Assembly: GCA_963978895.1 (NCBI GenBank)
Contig: OZ022243.1
Location: forward strand, 7,880,043-7,944,042
Origin: Erpobdella octoculata
Taxonomy: Eukaryota; Annelida; Clitellata; Hirudinida; Erpobdellidae
Reading direction: 5' to 3'
DNA length: 64,000 nt
Each line of letters starts with the position of its first letter. The stretch's first letter is position 1. Positions 1 through 11,700 of this stretch are shown here, piece by piece. The notes under the pieces are model-generated. The model worked only from the letters and a program-made list of their open reading frames with translations. It had not been told where the DNA came from and ran no database searches. The translations under genes were made by a program, and so were the position numbers.

Positions 1-1069
1 AAAACTCAATTTATTAAAATTTCACTTTTTTTAGCAAATTAATAATTTTCTTCAGAGAAATAAAACCATCAGTTTAACGTTTATCCAAAAAAACAATTAT
101 TAGTTTTCAAATCAAAGATTCATAAGGATATAATGAAAAGCGTGTTTTTTCTATATTGATTCGATTTTTTTTATATTTTCCACCTTGATTCAGAAACCTA
201 CTGAAAAATACTGTTTTGGCCAAGCAGTTTTTAACTATTTGCAGAGACTTAAAAACCCGTAAACTGGCTAGTGACTGGTGACTGCGTCAGTGAACTGTTC
301 AATCTTTTTTACACACTTTGGAGAGGAAATAATAAAATTTAAAAACTTGTTCGTATGCCTGGAGAGGTTTTTGAATAAATAGTTAATACCTGATGATTGC
401 TTGACTCCCGCTGAACCTGCCCGTTATAGCTATTTGGCTGTAATACATCGGTTATCAGCAATAATCTACGGTTAGATTCACTGTCCAAAAAAGCCAGTAA
501 ATAGTTGAGGTATTTGTTAAATTCGCGGCATGAAGAAATCCGGAAATATTTGTATTTTTGTTTCAGCTTTCATTCATATTACAAATAATTACTGCTGTAA
601 GAACTTGTTTAATCATCATAGCTTATTTAAACAAATGAAAGATCCCTTTCCATCTTTTTTGCTGGACCTGTCGGTGAAGGTCCAAATGTTTTTTTAGATA
701 TTGCTTGCAAATTTTTTAAATAACTGCCAAATATCAGAATTATAGATGATCGAGGGATGAATTTAGTAAAGATAAAGCCTCAGGTTTCAGTTAAACAAAA
801 TAATAAAATAATTCAGTTAAACAAAACAAAATAATTCAGTTAAGCAAGCTAAGTAAAAAAATAAAGTTATTTTGTGTGTGTGTTTAAACGTCTAAGGGAA
901 ACCCGAACCCACGGGCCTTCCCCCTAGATCTACCACTAATGAAGTTTTCGAGTTTTTTTGTACAAAGTTATATAGAAAAATAGTGTCGATGACTTTTTAC
1001 AAAGAAAAAGTCACGGAAACGCTTTACAGAAGATATAAATAAAAAACCGCAGCAAATTAATATAAACTT
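1..1069. other. AT-rich sequence, no gene seen
   Basis: No convincing coding exon, RNA gene or element boundary is visible here. The sequence is AT-rich with short A and T runs; a small duplication of a 'cagttaaacaaaataa'-like phrase occurs near 790-840. Confidence 0.5.
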
Positions 1070-1071
1070 AG

Positions 1072-1242
1072 TCTTGTTTTGCAAGCAAGTCCCAAACCTG
1101 GATAAAAAGAGAAACAGTTAAAAGGATAAAACTATGATCCACAACAGTGAGTACTTATGTGCTTCTTACATACATCCATTTCGGTTTTGAAACACCTGGT
1201 GTAAAGGACTATAAATTGTTATAAAAAAATAATTAAAATAAA
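1072..1242 (+). mobile_element. SINE-like retroposon, copy 1
   Basis: About 170 bp beginning near 'ttttgcaagcaagtccc' and ending in 'ggtgtaaaggactataaa' followed by an A-rich tail. A second copy lies at 59935-60095 in the same orientation. 3'-end fragments occur near 11205-11250 (+) and in reverse near 45690-45735. Dispersed copies with a common 3' end and A-rich tail fit a retroposed SINE-type family. I see no clear Pol III A and B boxes, so the class is inferred. Confidence 0.55.
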
Positions 1243-1996
1243 AACCAATCAATGGTAGACTGTAGAATTTTATGAAGCGAAAGGATTACACGTCAACGGA
1301 AAACTTAGCGGGTAAAATCGTTCTCTCCGTAAAAGAACAGCGCCTTTGAACAAAGCGGAAAAGACGCTCAATAAATTATCAATCATTTACATTTTTTTAC
1401 CTAAAGGTTCATTTAAATGACGCTAGCGCCATTTAAGAAATAATTTTAAATGCGTTACAAATTAAATATTGAAATTATTAGAAATAGTTATTAAATCGCT
1501 TAGGAAACTATTGAATATTGTTTTGGCGGGTGGCTAAAGTCTATGGTGAAAGTTTCACAGTTCTAACTTCTTTAAAAGTTGGTGAAAAATCAATTCAAAA
1601 ATTTGGACGACAGACTGTTAAGTTAAGTTAAAATGTGCAATGAGAAAAGACGCGCTAACACTAATAACAACGGTTTATTGAAAAAACAGCGTCTGACAGT
1701 AAAAACAGCATACAGACCACGAAAACAGTTAAAACAGCAACAAAAGCCAAACAAAAAAAATTTATTTCAAAACACAAAGTTTCAGAACTAAAAAAATCAA
1801 ACGGAAGAGTAAAACCAGATACAAATTAAATTGATCAATTGAGAGAACCAAACAATGCCATTAACAGCAAAAAGATGCCAGCATCGTGTGAAATTTATTA
1901 TAGTTATTAGTTAGATTATAATTATTATCATTTAATTAGAATAATAAAGATATAACAATTGACGACGAGGATAAACACAAAACCCACGAAGCTAAA
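1243..1996. other. No gene seen
   Basis: AT-rich sequence without supported exons. The last 200 bp lead into the gag-like reading frame and may be the leader of that decayed retroelement. Confidence 0.4.
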
Positions 1997-2515
1997 ATGA
2001 ACATCAATAACCAACTCATCGCATTGATGCAACAACAGCAACAGCATATGGATCTTCTCCGAGAGCAGTTGACTCAACAAAAAGAAGAAAAGAGAATTGA
2101 AAAAGAAGAGAAACTTGAGAGGGAAGCTCGAGAAAAAGAAAAAAAGAGAATTTAAAAAGAAGAAACTGAAAAAAGATTTCTTCAGTTAATCTCAATGATA
2201 CAGGACAATAGATCCGTCGAAGTAAGACCAGACCTCTACAAACGAATTGAGCAATTTGTTTACGATCCAGATCAAGGCCTTACATTCACTGATTGGATTG
2301 GGCGAGTTGAAGAAGCTGTTCAGTCAGTCGGAGGCGAATCAATGAGCGATTCAGAAAAAAGAGCAACTCTGACCGGGAAGCTTCAACACTCAGTGACTAT
2401 TCTCCGGTTCAACAAACAGACATCTAAGATTTTCCCACACAGATTGTACCTGCCCGTAAATTTATGCTTTTGTTTGACCCCTATGACTTTTGAAAAATGT
2501 TGTAATTATCGTTAA
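1997..2515 (+). pseudogene. Decayed gag-like ORF of an LTR retrotransposon
   Basis: From the ATG at 1997 the frame encodes a Gln-rich start (MNINNQLIALMQQQQQ), then a highly charged Lys/Glu coiled-coil-like stretch, a TAA stop at about 2153, and an open part with RIEQFVYDPDQGLTFTDWI. A charged N-terminus followed by 'RIE-F-YDP-G-TF--W' is typical of the Gag N-terminus of Gypsy-type retrotransposons in invertebrates (family knowledge). Homology stops near 2440, where the frame runs into unrelated sequence. No protease, reverse transcriptase or LTRs were found nearby, so it is a truncated relic. Confidence 0.5.
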
Positions 2516-2600
2516 AGTAATTTTTTTTAGTATAAATATCATGAAATCACATCAAAAATTATTTTCAATCAGCAACGAAAATTTATTTTACAAAATGATT
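2512..2600 (+). repeat. Direct repeat, left copy
   Basis: About 90 bp starting 'tatcgttaaagtaatttttt' is repeated at 3296-3392 with few differences, about 0.8 kb downstream. The second copy runs directly into the truncated LINE. Between the copies (2600-3290) I see AT-rich sequence and no gene. Confidence 0.6.
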
Positions 2601-3295
2601 TTAAATTAGATTACAGAATTAGACAATATTTCAAAAAATAAAACACTGATTTTTGTTACTGGATTAATATTTAGTGTGTAATTTAATTAGTATTATATTA
2701 TTGTTAAATATTTTGATACGATGATGTTATTCAAATATATAGCTAATTAACTTATTTTATATAACTGTATAAAATCTATGTCTGGCGCCATGTTTTAATC
2801 TAGTCGTCTGCTCAAGTATAAACGTAGACAAGGTTTTGCTGAAAAAAATGTTTAATTAAATCGAAACGTCTATTTTCTAACGTTACAAGGCTTTTGGGCC
2901 GTGTTAATTTCTTTGATATTCTAAACAGTTTTTAATAGGAAACCTGTTGCACATGGATATATTCTTTATTCTAAAATGTGACTGCTCATGGATATAAAAA
3001 AATAATAACGGCAGTGCGGTTAAGCGTGTTTTACGTTTTATTGTAAATTATTTTCGAAATCTCTCCGAAAAATTACTGATGGTTTTCTGAACATTTCACA
3101 TTACTGCCAGTGATGCAAAAATTACGCTCACTGTCAATATTACAAATGCTTATTAACAATGCTGAGAAGAAACAGTGACAACTGCTTTTGCACCCAATTT
3201 AATTTTGTTCCTACAATTCAGTGACTGTAACAGCTGTTTGACCATTTTTTCTTTGTAAAACGATCAGCAAAGTGGAGACCATAACAATGCTAAAT

Positions 3296-3392
3296 TATCG
3301 TTAAAGTGATTTTTGATTTTATTTTTAGTAAATATCATGAAATAACATCAAAAATTATTTTCAATCAGCAACGAAAATTTATTTTACAAAAT
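3296..3392 (+). repeat. Direct repeat, right copy
   Basis: Second copy of the 2512-2600 repeat. Its end (…ttttacaaaatga) abuts the 5' truncation point of the CR1-like LINE, so the LINE fragment probably inserted into this copy. Confidence 0.6.
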
Positions 3393-5118
3393 GAAAAAAA
3401 TCCTCTGAAGTACTTCGCCAGCAAGGTGGCACGCATTCGCTCTACGACTTCTAACGTTGACTCTTTTTCCGTCACCACACCCGTTCGGCTCGTGCTGGAG
3501 AGCTTCCTTAGCTGTTTCGAGCCAACCAACGTCATTGAAATTACATGGCTAATCCATCGTTTGCCTGATCGTCAGTGCTCACTGGATCCTATCCCAACGC
3601 GTTTTTTCAAGGAGTTATCGTCTTTGCTTGCTCCTTACATCTCCACATTATTTAACTTTTCCTTCACTACAGGAATCTTCCTTAAGCAGTTCAAGCTATC
3701 ATACATCACTCCACTCATAAAAAAACCTGAACTCGATTGAAATTATACTTTATCCTATCGCCCATCGTCTCTAAATTGCTCGAAAGACTCGTACTCACTC
3801 GTGTGCTCAAACATTTATACTCGAATAACCTATACCCATCTTTCCAATCGGCTTACCGCTCCAACCATTCAACTGAGGCCGCACTTCTTAAGGTCACCTC
3901 CGATCTGCTCAGGGTCGCCGACGGTGGCAAGCTATCTCTTTTGGTCCTTCTTGACTTGTCCGCTGCCTTCAATACCGTCGATCACAACATCTTACTCCAA
4001 CGACTACATACATTCTGCGGTTTGACTGACCTCGTCGCTGACTGGTTTCGTTCATACCTATCAAGTCGCCTGTTCTACGTTCAATACAACAATTCATCAT
4101 CTCCGCCCTCATCATCTGACTGCGGTGTTCCACAGGGCTCGTCCTGGACCCACTCCTATTCTCTCTTTACACAAAAAAAGAAATTGCGCGTGTTTTTGAC
4201 AATCACAACATGCACTACCACCTCTACGCCGACGACACACAGATTTACTGGCATTGCCTACCCGACCGGACCGTTGATCTGTCCGCACGCATGTCCGCTT
4301 GCGTTGCTGACATCAGTCGTTGGCTGTCGGCTAGCCGACTACAGCTCAACCCAGGCAAAACCGAGGCCATGTGGTGTTCGTCTAGGCGCCTTCTCCATTT
4401 TATCCCAAATCATCCTATCAACATCTGCGGTGTAGATATCACTCATTCATCTATGGTAAGAAACCTCGGAGTCTTCATGGATTCCGACCTTACCATGCGA
4501 TCTCATGTTCGCAACACAGTCCGCTCATGCTTCTCCATTCTCAGGCAGATTATGAGCGTGAGCAGGTCTCTACCCACCCTTGGCAGAAAAATACTCGTCA
4601 TTTCTCTCATCCTTCCACGAATCGACTACTGCAACTCCGTATTGGTCGGTCTACCAGCTTCTCAACTCAATCGCCCTCAGCTCGTCGTCAACGCCGCCGC
4701 CAAAATGACATCCATCGCCAAGAAGTATGATCACGTGACACCTATTCTACATGATCACCACTGGCTTCGACTACCGGAGAAAATAGTTTTCAAAGTAGCG
4801 CTACTCGTTTTCAGGTGTCTACTCTATCTCAGCCTGGATCTTCAACCGACCAGCTCCGTCGCCGGAAGCAGACGACTCCGGTCTTCGTCTTTCGGACATC
4901 TCGTCGTGCCAGCTTCACGTCGAGCATCACTCGGTGAAAGATGCTTCAGAGTCATTGGACCCAAGACGTGGAACAATCTTCCATTGGCAGTCAAGCTTGC
5001 TACGTCCGAAACGGAGTTCTGTAGTTTGCTTAAAACTTTCCTCTTCACTGTCTCCTTCAATCTTCCACCCATATTCAGTGGCTCCGAAGCTCGTTCGACC
5101 GTGGGGCCATATTAAAAA
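3393..5118 (+). pseudogene. 5'-truncated CR1/L2-like LINE reverse transcriptase
   Basis: Reverse transcriptase of a non-LTR retrotransposon, lacking the endonuclease half. In order: a pre-RT block (about 3400-3738), a frame break, the core with SKLLERLVLTRVLKHL, a STEAALL block, LLVLLDLSAAFNTVDHNILL and GVPQGS (to about 4140), a one-base frameshift, then YADDTQIY near 4222 and the RT C-terminus with LNPGKTEAMW, LPRIDYCNSVLVGLP, HWLRLPEKI and WNNLP. The usual AFD of the first catalytic motif reads AFN. The frameshift, stop and AFN change show a dead copy. Its higher GC content stands out from the flanks. The clade call rests on the HWLR..RI and GP.xWN.LP C-terminal motifs known from CR1/L2/Rex1 elements. 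Confidence 0.9.
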
Positions 5119-5285
5119 ATTCTTTTTCAACTTTTCAACACAAATAAGAATGACAACGCCAAAGAAAAGTTCAGACTCGAGAAAATGTAAACAACTCTGG
5201 ATCTATAAAAAAAATCCAAAATTACATCGAAGTATATCGAGATACAAAAGTTAGAAAAATAAGAAAATATTCTAACTGCTGGTAC

Positions 5286-5857
5286 AGGGACATCAATTAG
5301 AGCCTCTAGAGGAAGCAGGGAGAACCATTGTCTCCTTCCCCTCCTGACGTTGAAGTGGGCCTCTTTAAACTTTGAGGTAAGCTATTTAAAGTTGAAATTT
5401 TTTTGTTAAAACGTCTAAAAGAGGCCCGGGCCCCTCGGGAATTTTCCCTGGATACGCCGCTGGTTGGGGGTACTTTTCCCGAAAAACTTGCAAACCCTCT
5501 TTTTATTTTTCCTACCAAAAAGTTGATGACCGGAGTGGGATGGAAGGGTAATCAGAGGTACTTTTCAAAAAAACTTCCAAATTTTTTATTTTTATTTTCT
5601 TTCTAATAAAACCTGACGACCAGGGGGTAGTCAGAGCTGCTTTTTCCATGGCTCCTCTAAAACATCACAGGAGACCCACTTTACTGTTCTAGGAAGCCTG
5701 GCCATCCATCAAAAGGACCCACTCATTTTTCAAGACCTTCCATTTTATATTTCTGAGCGCTATTTCTATCATTTGGGGGTTTAAAACTACGTCAGGGGCC
5801 CACTGAAAAATTAAGGGAAAAGCGATAATATTCCCTGCCTCCAAATTGACGTCCCTA
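5286..5857. repeat. GC-rich nonautonomous element, CAGGGAC ends
   Basis: Starts CAGGGACATCAATT and ends in the near-inverse AATTGACGTCCCTA. Inside are repeated phrases of the type 'ctgatgaccgggggtagt…gaggtacttttcaaaaa'. The same termini and subrepeats occur at 9523-12579, and the subrepeats recur at 9190, 53700 and 59330-59510. I could not find a matching 8-bp target duplication, so the borders are approximate. Probably a decayed hAT-family MITE. Confidence 0.5.
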
Positions 5858-5967
5858 GTCTAATCAGCAACAAAACAGTCGCACCAAAACGTAACGAGCC
5901 GTAAAATATTTTTACAAAAATGAACTCGCTCAAATTTAGTTGTAACTTAAAATTTTTCTAAATTGTC

Positions 5968-6120
5968 ACTCAGTATTTATCATACTTGTTGATTAATATC
6001 CAATTAGTTAAATCTCTGCTATTATTTTCCATTGAGTGTTTACATTAGTTAAAGAAAGCAGTATTTATCTAGCTTGTTGATTAATATCCAATTAGTTAAA
6101 TCTCTACTATTATTTTCCAA
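5968..6120 (+). repeat. Two-copy tandem duplication, about 88 bp unit
   Basis: The block containing 'gttgattaatatccaattag' occurs twice in direct order (about 5988 and 6080). No coding function visible. Confidence 0.6.
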
Positions 6121-6619
6121 TTTTTTAGTATACCTTTAGTCTATTTGATCTTGATGATTCAGTGGACAATTTTGTAAAAATAAAAGAACGTCGATAATTT
6201 AAGCGCTTTTTTCTGCATTCAATATTAAATAAAAGTTAACTGTTTTAAATTGTTTTTAACTAATAGGATGATTTACATGAAAATACAACATACAAATGTT
6301 TATTGGGATAGTCATTTTTGTTTGAAGATTCTCTGGGTTAAAGTTAAAAAATCTTTGCCCCCCTCAACATTTTGCTGAATCCACGCCTCTGAACGAGTTA
6401 TACCAGAATTGTTTAAAAAATAATGTAATTTATACGAATGATATGAACTTTAAATCAATCACTTAATAAATTATTAAAAATACGTCGCTACACAATTTTT
6501 GACGTTTTTTTTGGTTTAACCGTTTGCGACGTCGTCTCATGTTTTCATTCGCGCTTTCGATGCTTTCGTTTGTCGCTGCTTTCAAATGTCTTATTCCCAG
6601 TTATTTACACACATTTATT

Positions 6620-6810
6620 TTTGTTTTATACACTATATATATTTGTTTTATACATTATATAGAGCTGTTTTATACACTATATATATTTGTTTTATACATT
6701 ATATAGAGCTGTTTTATACACTATATAGAGCTTGCTTTTTCGCGATATAGACGCTAGCTTGTGTGTGTGTCTGTTTAGTGTGAGTGTGAGTGTGAGTGTG
6801 TGTGTGTGTT
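6620..6810 (+). repeat. TATA-rich tandem repeat and TG microsatellite
   Basis: Direct repeats built on 'ttttatacactatatat' and 'ttatatagagctg' (6620-6735), followed by a TG-rich microsatellite (about 6760-6810). The small frame starting at the ATG at 6539 reads like a signal peptide (MFSFALSMLSFVAAFKC) but runs straight into this repeat. Confidence 0.6.
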
Positions 6811-8583
6811 TTCCTGCAATGCGGACCCCCCGGTTCCCATTCTGGAGGTTATTTTTTTTTCTTATACATTTTTTTAAAATTCATTCTTAAAAATTAATTT
6901 TAAATCTGCTTGTGATCAGTGTTATTGTTTTTACATGTGCGGAGTATGTAGTATAACTATTTTATGTTTCAAACAACTTCTAATTTTAAATTATCTACTA
7001 TATATTCGAAACTTAAGGAACGTATTATACACGCATCAATCGATCGAAAAACAAACAACGTCATCACCACGTGAATTAAAAACATCAGTTTAACTTAATG
7101 TTTTTATAACGTAACGTTGATAATATATTAAATTAATTTTTTTACATACAGCACTTTGGTTATCTCTATATAACCGCTATTTTCTAACAACCATACGAGT
7201 AAAATATTTAAAAAAAAACAATCCAGACAGCAGCAGAAGTTAATTTGACAGTAAATGGATAATCAGAGATCTTACTTATTTTAATATGCACTTTGAGTGC
7301 CTTATTTGGAACGATCGAGTTGATCGATGCTGACGTTCGTATAAACAAATAAAACTCCCAATATCAATTATTATCTCTCAAAATTCTTGCGATATCCAGT
7401 TATTATTATTAGCATTATTGCAATGCTTATAATATATGCAAAGTAATTGTTTTTGCAAATTGACTCTGTCAGATAAGGAAGTTAAATCAAATCGACCACA
7501 ATGTTTTTCTGGCTTTCTGTAAATATTTTTTAAAGCACTTTTAATGATTCTATCATAGATATGTATCCCTATGTATGTATCTATCTATTGAATCTATATC
7601 AGAGTTGATGTTTTGAATGCAGGTCTATTTTCAGTGGTAATACATTAATCTGTTTTAAGATTCAGTGTTGAAACAATTAAACAGTTGTTTTATTCTATTA
7701 AAACTCTCGTTCACTTTTAGTTTATTTACTATTTACTATTGGTGTAGTGATGCATTGGGTTATTTTGAGCAGACGACTTTTCGCCGATAGCATTTTTAGT
7801 TTTAGCCATAGATATCTATGATTATAACATATTTTTTTTTTATAGAATGATAGTAAGTCTACTTGAATGTCAACGTTTAAATTTAAACTGTCTTAAAAGG
7901 GTCCAACGTAAATAAATATTTCAAGCCGGAAATTTCATTTGATTTGAACAAAAAAAACTTATTCGACTTTATTCTTACTTACTCTCTATTTTTGAAATTT
8001 ACTTATTTGGGTCTGTTTTAATAAGATAGTATATTTTATTCTAAAAATATAGCTGCACACTTCATTACTTATGGTTTTAGCAAACCTTTATGAATACTGA
8101 TTTTTATAATAATAAAGATTTTTTTTACAATTGAATTTATTCAATTAAACGATCCATCTACCAATCCACCCACTCATCCATCCACTAATCCATCCATCAA
8201 TCAAAATTTGTTTATTTGCATGACAAAAATGTGATTTAGCTTTAAATATGATTTCATCTGGTTTTTGGTAAAACTAAAGGTTGAACTGTATTTTTGTTAT
8301 TTATTACATACATTATATACATAATTACATTCATTACATACATCATTACATTCATTACATAATCATTACATTAGTCAATGTGTAGTTTTAATGAAATGAT
8401 GGTGCAGTAAGGATTGGATAACAAGCTTAAGCATAACTATGCACGTCATGTTTTTTAAACATATGATTTTTAATAGTTTCTGCAATCAATCAAACATCAC
8501 ACATTCTTCTTATGATTTCCAGCTCCTTCACATGAAAACTCTGAATTTTATTTAGTTTTCTAATAGTTTTTTTTAATTTGCAG
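6811..8583. other. No gene seen; possible 5' intron of the micro-exon locus
   Basis: AT-rich, with short CCATCCA-type and CATTACATA-type direct repeats near 8150-8370. If the exon at 8584 is internal, as its acceptor suggests, the first exon with the start codon should lie in or upstream of this stretch. I could not identify it. Confidence 0.35.
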
Positions 8584-8721
8584 ACGCACAAGGGCTGTCG
8601 AGCCCACAAGTGGTACCCCCACATCTACGTCCACCTGCACCTCCACCCCCAAGTCCACCTGCACCTCCACCCCCAAGTCCACCTTCACCCCTACCTCCAA
8701 TGACGTGCAGACAGTATCGAG
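8584..8721 (+). CDS. Micro-exon locus: mucin-like exon (138 nt)
   Basis: Acceptor ttaatttgcag, donor a GC site (gcaagc). In phase 2 it reads RTRAVEPTSG, then a Thr/Ser/Pro/Lys/Cys stretch with two copies of an eight-residue repeat (STCTSTPK), ending NDVQTVS. Such TS/P-rich repeats are typical of O-glycosylated stalks (family knowledge), which would suggest a secreted or surface product. The upstream intron end resembles that of the 14663 exon, and the 'gcaag..ttataaac' intron start matches family A donors, so I tie it to the same gene. The hAT element at 9523 lies in the following intron. Confidence 0.6.
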
Positions 8722-11700
8722 GCAAGCATTATAAACATTCTTCATTAATACGTTTTTGTTGTAGTTCATAGCAGTGATATTCATGTTACAAAAAGATTAT
8801 AAGTTTCAGTATTATAAAGTTTACTCTATAGTTTTTCAGTTTCATTTAGTATACAATTTTGTTTTATTTTCAGTTTTAGTTCAGTGGTGGATTTAACGGG
8901 AGCGCCCACGGCGCTTGTTCCACCCTCCAATAAAACGTTTTTTATTTATATATACAATATGTGGATATCTTGATACTGCATTATGCATCTTTTCTTTTGC
9001 CATATAAAATTGTTCGTATAAGCAGGAAGTTCGCATGATGCATTTTCTTCAGAAAAACATGAAATTTAGCAAAGAGTAATCAGAGGTTTTCCCAATTAGT
9101 TGTTCATACCTTTTGTGCTAGAGTTTTTGTGCCCGGGGACAAGGTCTAACAAATAAGTCATAGAAATTCCCATCTGTAAAATTTTTTCTAAAAATAGCTT
9201 ATGACCGGTGGGTGGCTGCAGGTACTTTTTTCAAAAATGTTGAAGTCCCCTCCAAAAAGCTTTTGGGGCTCCTTTCAAATGGTGCCCGGGACATGTGTTC
9301 CTCTGCCCCTAGCTATGCCTATGAAAAAAATGTTGGTAAAGTGAAGATTTACAAAGCATACTTCTTTTGTACAAAGGCGTGGCACCCCATGTTCTTATAA
9401 TTCTGTATCCACCCCTGCAGTTTCCATATGAATCTTTTCAGTTTTTATTTATTTCATTTTTAAAATAATATAACACTCAAAAATTATTTGCATTATAAGG
9501 CTTAATTTATTCGCAACATAGACAGGGACGTCATTTCAGCAAAACCTTAGGGGGGGCAAGATGTTTTAGGGGCCCGCTCAGGGTCCACTGCGCCTGGGCA
9601 CAAAACACACAATCTGCGCCCCCTGCATAACATCTTTTGCTTCTTGCTCCCAAAAAAAACTGATGACCGGGGGGTAGTTGGAGTCACTTTTCAAATTTTT
9701 TTTTGAAACCCGATGACTGGGGGAGGTCACATACCATCATAACATCTGAGTGAGCATAAAGGCATTTCCAACTGTCTCTACGAACATGGCTATAGCTATC
9801 AAAATCTGCTGTAAACGGTAATTAATATTTATGAACGAAAATTATAGTCATTTATTTCTGAAAAAGTTAGTCCAATGTGAATACACTGAACCCTCTTTCT
9901 GTCACCCCCATGATGTCGCCCGGGGCAGCTTGCCCACCCCCTTAGCCACGCCTCTGGGCCCAATAATGCAAGTATCTAGTGAATTTTTATGAAACGGATC
10001 TAAGCTAATAGTTCATATATTTTTTTTTGTTAACCTAAACAAGCTGACATTTTACATTAAGGTAATTTTAATATCGTTATTATCGTTTATTGTTCTTTAT
10101 ACTAGGTGTTTTAAAACTCAAATATCAGTATATGAAATATATGTCGAGTATCCTGTCGGGAATTACAATTTGATTTTTTTTTTTATCTGGGTTGGAACTG
10201 GCCGCAAAAGTGTTCTTATTTGGTCTGCAGAGAGGAAATCATCAGATTGCGGATTGAAGGAATTCAGGCATGCAAGAAGATCACTATTTTCTGTAAATCC
10301 TGCATTCAACTTAGACAAAATGCGATCGATGCATGCATACAAAATCTGTGACCTATCTCGTTCCATTTTGAACAGTTCATAACTTTTTAAACACCTCTCC
10401 ATCTCGACGTGGACGATCCTAGTTTCTTTGGTATCTCTTCTCTCTTTTATTCTCTATGGACAACCTACTCGGCCAGGCTATGAATAACGCTAACCATCTT
10501 TATAACCGGGACGGCATTTTTCTACATATGGCCGCATCCTATAATTACAAAAGCTTCTGCTTTTCTCTTCTCAAATCTCACTAAAAACACACACAAAATC
10601 CAACAGAGGCTCATATATAATAACTATTGGTTTACATAAAAGTCCGGGAGCCCAGTTTCCCTAAATGATGTGCCTGAGTTTTGAAAGTAACGGTCTAAAA
10701 GGTGCCCATATATTAACCATGACCCACTTAAAAGTCAGGAGCCTATATAAAAGTCATGGAGGGCTACTTAAGAGTCAGGGATGAGCCAGTCAAAAGTCAG
10801 GAAAAGGCCAGTTAAAAGTTAAGAGGGACCCACTTGAGTGCCGGGGCCCACTTAAGTGCGGGGGACCAATTTAGTGTGGTTGCTCACGTGTGAAAACGGG
10901 GATGGGAGCCACTTAAGTGCGGTGAACCACTCAAGGGCGGGGAGTCCACTTAAGTGCGGGGAACCATTTAATACCGGGAAACCCACTGAAAAGTCCGGGA
11001 AGGGCTACTTAAGTCAGGAGGGGCCCACTTAGGTGCCGGAAGCCCACTTAAGTGCAGAGGCTCACGTAAGACCGGGGCCCACTTAAGTGCGTGAAGCCCA
11101 CTTCAGTGCCGGGGGTTCCTTGAGTGCGTGGGGCTCACTTCAGTGCCGGGCCCTTTTAAGTGTGTGGGACCCACTTCAGTTTTTTTTTTTATAATCTAAA
11201 TATATAAACACATGGTGTAAAAAACTATAAACTATAATAATAAAAATAAAAAAAAACTATGTATATATAAAAGAAGATGTCCGGACTGACTGACTGACTG
11301 ACTGACTGACTGACTGACTGACTGACTGACTGATAATCAACGCCGAGCTCAAACGCCTCATCCTAGGAACGTGAAATTTGGAACTTATATTACTTTTATT
11401 GCGTAAGCATCCACTAAGAAAGGATTTTTGAAAATTTTGCTCCTGAAGGGAAGAAAGTGTAAAACAAACTTTTTTCTTAAACAATGTATATCTCGAAAAC
11501 CAAAAATAAGGAGATTTTGAAATTTGGTATATAGATTCTTTTTGAAAAATAAAAAGATATGTGTTTCACCATTTTTTGAAAATTCGGTTTCCCGGACCTC
11601 AAATGTGGGTTGGAAAATTGAGTTATTTGTTTTTTAAAGTAGCTGCTACTCAAAAACTGTGAATGCTACAGGAGTAAAAATTAATTTTTAGTTTCTACTC

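Noticed and set aside
6539..6706. Signal-peptide first exon for the micro-exon gene (MFSFALSMLSFVAAFKC)
   Set aside because: No donor leaves phase 2, and the frame runs into a TATA-rich tandem repeat.
11257..11484. SVSQ-repeat protein
   Set aside because: Shadow of the GACT microsatellite.
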